From Chloroflexota bacterium (GTDB taxonomy: Bacteria; Chloroflexota; Limnocylindria; Limnocylindrales; CSP1-4), in contig VGPE01000115.1 in assembly GCA_016875645.1 (NCBI GenBank), positions 1 to 8,340 on the forward strand: a DNA stretch of 8,340 nucleotides, given 5' to 3'. Position 1 is the stretch's first letter. Every line of letters starts with the position of its first letter. The notes below the pieces were generated by a model. That model ran no database searches and had not been told where the DNA came from. It saw only the letters and a list, made by a program, of their open reading frames with translations. The position numbers and the translations under genes are program-made. This document shows positions 6,150 through 8,340 of this stretch, piece after piece.

Positions 6150-6587
6150 CTAGTCGCTGACCGAGACGTGGATGCCGGTCACGTCGGCCGATTCCACGCG
6201 CGGACTGGCGCTCGTGAAGCTGAACGCGAGGCTGCGGTCGTCGGTCGTCGTGCCCGAGAAGGAGGTCGACGCGACGTCGGCCTGGTCGGATGTGGCGAGG
6301 AGGCCCGCCGCACCGACGAGCGAGACGCTGAAGTCCTGATCGAAGCAGGCATCGGCGATGCCGCTTACCGTGGCGGTGTCGACGACATAGGCGGCCGTCG
6401 CGGCGTCGTAGCTGACCGCGTACGAGGTGCTGACGCCGTCGGTGTCGCACGCGGCGACGGCCACGTTGCCTGCCGCCAGGTCGGTCGACGTGACGCTCAG
6501 CGAGGCCGCAACGGCATAGGCGGCGGAGAAGGCCATGACGCCGCCGAAAACGGCCGCGAGGGCGCGATGATGGAGCAGCGTGCACAC
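6150..6587 (-). CDS. Secreted protein with SipW-cognate-type signal peptide
   Basis: A 145-residue exported protein. The signal region (about 8-28) contains AAVFGGVMAFSAAYA and the junction AVAASLSV (25-32). The mature part is Ala/Ser/Thr/Val/Asp-rich and predicted to be all beta, with C47 and C81 placed for a disulfide (AACDTDGV and DACFDQD) and a closing strand ADVTGIHVSVSD. This resembles the secreted proteins annotated as having a SipW-dependent signal peptide, which includes the TasA/camelysin group. A surface or matrix role is inference. The GTG start at 6587 has AAGGAG nine bases upstream (6597-6602); the longer ATG at 6725 would add 46 Arg-rich residues in front of the signal peptide and is rejected. 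It is the first gene of a leftward operon with the 64-residue peptide and the signal peptidase. Confidence 0.82.
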   Translation of the reverse strand: MCTLLHHRALAAVFGGVMAFSAAYAVAASLSVTSTDLAAGNVAVAACDTDGVSTSYAVSYDAATAAYVVDTATVSGIADACFDQDFSVSLVGAAGLLATSDQADVASTSFSGTTTDDRSLAFSFTSASPRVESADVTGIHVSVSD

Positions 6588-6967
6588 CTGTGGGGACTCC
6601 TTGCGCTGACGGGAGACGGACTCCCGTTCTCGCGTTCGAGTCTCGACCTGGCGCCGGTGCGTCGATACACCTCGATCGTCCTCGTCATGGTGAGCCGTGG
6701 GAGCCACATCGGGTCGTCCGATCACCGCAGGACGAGTGGGGGACCCCAGCTGGCACCGACGCCGGCCCGGGCGGCGTCAATCGGTGCGGCGCACGCGCGC
6801 AGGAGCGAGCTTCCGCGAACGCTCGCGTCGAGCTCGACGCGTGCCGTCGGCTGCGGGCGTTGGCGGACACGGTCGCGCCGAGCGCCTCGCGGAGCGCCTC
6901 GGCGCCGGCCAGCAGCGCCTGCTGGCCGCGTCACGGTCGACGCCCCGGATCCGACCGCGATCGGGTC
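6588..6967. other. Non-coding spacer with two hairpins
   Basis: These 380 bp lie between the stop of the HxlR-type gene and the start of the secreted-protein operon, both leftward. No open frame here has a credible protein; the long ones are Arg/Ala-rich shadows. ACGGGAG (6609-6615) and CTCCCGT (6621-6627) form a 7-bp stem in the leader of the operon, just upstream of its AAGGAG. GCGCCGAG (6875-6882) and CTCGGCGC (6898-6905) form an 8-bp stem with a 15-nt loop, 62 nt past the HxlR stop, a candidate terminator. The operon promoter must lie here, but I cannot place -35/-10 elements with confidence. Confidence 0.5.
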
Positions 6968-7708
6968 CTAAGAACGCCGGGTCGAGGGCGAGGATGTGGC
7001 GCTGAATCGCGTGGGGCCGGCGCCTACACCCGCAAAGGGGCTCGGACGCAGCGCATCGAGGAAGCGCTGGCGAACGCGGTCGATGCCCTCGATGGTCATG
7101 CGGCCGGCCGCGGCCGCGTCCTCGTAGGTGATGTGCCGCAGATGCCAGCGGGCGAGCGTCTCGGCGTCCGTCTCAACCACCAGGTCCTCGTTGCCGGGAT
7201 AGGTCGAGCAGATCTCGGGGACGGGCTGGCGGAGCACCATCCAGACTGGCGTGGTCGGGTGCTCGGCGAGCTCGAAGCGGATGATGAGGCCGGCGGCCGG
7301 CAATGCATCGAGGGCCACGAGCCGTGACGTGGCCCAGAGCACGTAGCGTGGGTCGAGATCGTCGGCGTCCAGCTCCAGCCAGCGGGCGCCCCAGTTGCCC
7401 ATCGAGTCCGTGATGGCCTTGAGTTCGCGGCCCTTCTCGGTGAGCTCATACGCGCGGACGCGACGTCCGACGCGGGTTGCCGTGACGATCCCGGATCGCT
7501 CCAGCAGCGCCAGCCGCTGCGCAAGCAGCGCGCGAGAGATCCCTGGCGCTCCGGCGAGCAGCTCCGAGAAGGTCCCGCACCCGGCGAGCAGGTTCCGGAT
7601 GAGGATCGGCGTCCAGCGCTCCGACAGCAGCTCCGAGGTCCGCGCGATCGGACAGTACTGGCCGTAGCTCTTCACCCTGCGAGTGTCGGCCACGCGGGCC
7701 GTCGTCAT
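6968..7708 (-). CDS. HxlR-family winged-helix transcriptional regulator with C-terminal ligand-like domain
   Basis: A 246-residue regulator. The N-terminal part (about 12-115) is the HxlR/DUF24 winged helix: the entry motif SYGQYCPIA with C19, ERWTPILIRNLL, the recognition region SRALLAQRLALLERSGIV, and the wing GRRVRAYELTEKG. Cys in this N-terminal position is a redox sensor in some HxlR proteins such as HypR. The C-terminal half (about 120-225) has the pattern seen in longer actinobacterial members, with DLVVETDAETLARWHLRHI and GRMTIEG, resembling an SCP2-like sterol-carrier fold that may bind a hydrophobic ligand. The ATG at 7708 has no clear ribosome binding site. A GTG at 7675 would start directly at the typical MKSYGQYCP and is a good alternative. 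The gene is divergent from the cupin gene across 79 bp, so the cupin is its most likely target. The last 20 residues look like tail sequence. Confidence 0.87.
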   Translation of the reverse strand: MTTARVADTRRVKSYGQYCPIARTSELLSERWTPILIRNLLAGCGTFSELLAGAPGISRALLAQRLALLERSGIVTATRVGRRVRAYELTEKGRELKAITDSMGNWGARWLELDADDLDPRYVLWATSRLVALDALPAAGLIIRFELAEHPTTPVWMVLRQPVPEICSTYPGNEDLVVETDAETLARWHLRHITYEDAAAAGRMTIEGIDRVRQRFLDALRPSPFAGVGAGPTRFSATSSPSTRRS

Positions 7709-7776
7709 CAAGTTCAGTTTCTGGGATTGCCATCGTGCCGCCCCGGACCGAGCCTTGGGCGCACGAGGACCATCAC

Positions 7777-7781
7777 GGAGG
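7777..7781 (+). promoter_or_regulatory. Ribosome binding site that sets the cupin start
   Basis: GGAGG six bases before ATG at 7788. It excludes the in-frame upstream ATG at 7683, which would add 35 non-cupin residues and overlap the divergent regulator gene. Confidence 0.85.
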
Positions 7782-7787
7782 CGATCG

Positions 7788-8222
7788 ATGATCACCAGGG
7801 CCATCGGCGCGACGGCGGGCGCATCCTACCCGCTGGGGCGGATCTCGATGCGGCTTCTCGCGGGGTCGCCCGACACGAACGGCACGTTCGCGCTGGGCGA
7901 GTTCTCGGGCGGCCCGGGAACGTGGACGATTCCCCACGTCCACCGCGCATGCGAGGAGTCGTTCTTCGTGCTCGACGGCTCGTTCACGTTCACGGTCGGC
8001 GACGAAGCGATCCCGGCCGGCGCGGGCGCGTTCCTGCTCGTGCCGCGAGGCGAGCGGCACACCATCCGGGCCGACGCTGAGCATGGCCGGTTCCTGACGC
8101 TCTGGACCCCCGGCGGGCTCGAGGAGATGTTCATCGAGCTGAGTCGGCTCCCAACCGACAGCCTCCAGGACCCGGAGGTCCGGCGCGCGCTCGCATCCCG
8201 TTTCGACTCGATTCCGGTGTAG
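7788..8222 (+). CDS. Single-domain cupin protein
   Basis: A 144-residue small beta-barrel protein. Cupin motif 1 is at about 44-64, with likely metal ligands H50 and H52 (PHVHRACEES) and E56, then VLDG. Motif 2 is at about 78-95, with PRGERH supplying H91. Three His plus one Glu is the usual metal site of the family, so a mononuclear metal enzyme or a small-molecule binder is possible; the substrate cannot be told. The C-terminal 35 residues (EEMFIELSRLPTD onward) form a helical extension often seen in cupins annotated as quercetin-dioxygenase-like. It is transcribed away from the HxlR-type regulator, the common arrangement for a regulator and its target, and is followed directly by a nested hairpin. 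Confidence 0.88.
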   Translation: MITRAIGATAGASYPLGRISMRLLAGSPDTNGTFALGEFSGGPGTWTIPHVHRACEESFFVLDGSFTFTVGDEAIPAGAGAFLLVPRGERHTIRADAEHGRFLTLWTPGGLEEMFIELSRLPTDSLQDPEVRRALASRFDSIPV

Positions 8223-8223
8223 T

Positions 8224-8283
8224 GTGCCGGCCACCCGGCGTTCGCTGGCGCGCGCGGAACGCCCCCGAGCGCGCGGCCGGCAC
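8224..8283 (+). terminator. Nested hairpin directly after the cupin gene
   Basis: Outer arms GTGCCGGCC (8224-8232) and GGCCGGCAC (8275-8283) are perfect 9-bp complements. Inside them GGCGTTC (8237-8243) and GAACGCC (8257-8263) form a 7-bp stem. The element begins one base after the cupin stop. It has no T-run. It is a likely transcription end or mRNA 3' protector, or possibly a small dispersed palindromic element. After it, to the window edge, I see no gene beyond an unsupported ATG at 8315. Confidence 0.5.
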
Positions 8284-8340
8284 GCGCAGCCCGCCGGCGC
8301 AGGCGGCAGCGCCCATGTTCCGCCGTGCGGTCGGTTCCGG

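Noticed and set aside
6590..7327. Plus-strand open frame opposite the end of the HxlR-type gene
   Set aside because: Low-complexity Arg/Ala/Gly product, no ribosome binding site, and antisense to a clear regulator gene.
8284..8340. Possible gene start at ATG 8315
   Set aside because: Only eight codons remain in the window and no ribosome binding site is visible.

Overview
This is a GC-rich window (roughly 70% G+C by eye) from a bacterial chromosome. Strong GGAGG ribosome binding sites, frequent GTG starts, DUF5666 repeat proteins, an ER-type (Ser/His) signal peptidase next to secreted substrates, and an HxlR regulator with an actinobacterial-style C-terminal domain suggest a soil- or water-type Chloroflexota or an actinobacterium. 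The phylum is inference; there is no marker gene. I see no phage, IS element, CRISPR array, tRNA or rRNA.

Layout, left to right. (1) 1-201, minus: the N-terminus of a lipoprotein that runs off the left edge. (2) 434-1543, minus: a membrane-anchored protein with three DUF5666-like beta repeats. (3) 1544-1996: a divergent control region. It holds three copies of a tandem box TCTCAG-N5-TCTCA and a 40-residue relic of an HtrA/DegP serine protease. (4) 1997-3990, plus: an OmpR-type response regulator and a sensor histidine kinase, overlapping by 4 nt. (5) 3991-4259: a spacer with three 17-bp palindromes of the form CGTGC-N7-GCACG. (6) 4260-5354, plus: an enolase-superfamily enzyme of the mandelate racemase type. 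(7) 5415-6587, minus: a compact operon of a secreted protein, a 64-residue secreted peptide with the same signal/mature junction, and a SipW-like signal peptidase. (8) 6588-6967: non-coding. (9) 6968-7708, minus, and 7788-8222, plus: a divergent HxlR-type regulator and cupin pair, followed by a nested hairpin.

Two small systems stand out. The first is the two-component system, the DUF5666 protein and the protease relic. The same 11-bp-spaced direct-repeat box lies in front of both the regulator and the DUF5666 gene, so the regulator probably controls itself and that envelope protein. The protease remnant fits an ancestral envelope-stress locus. The second is the signal peptidase operon. Two upstream genes share the peptide AVAASLSV around the predicted cleavage site and are translated just before the peptidase, which looks like a dedicated peptidase with its own substrates.
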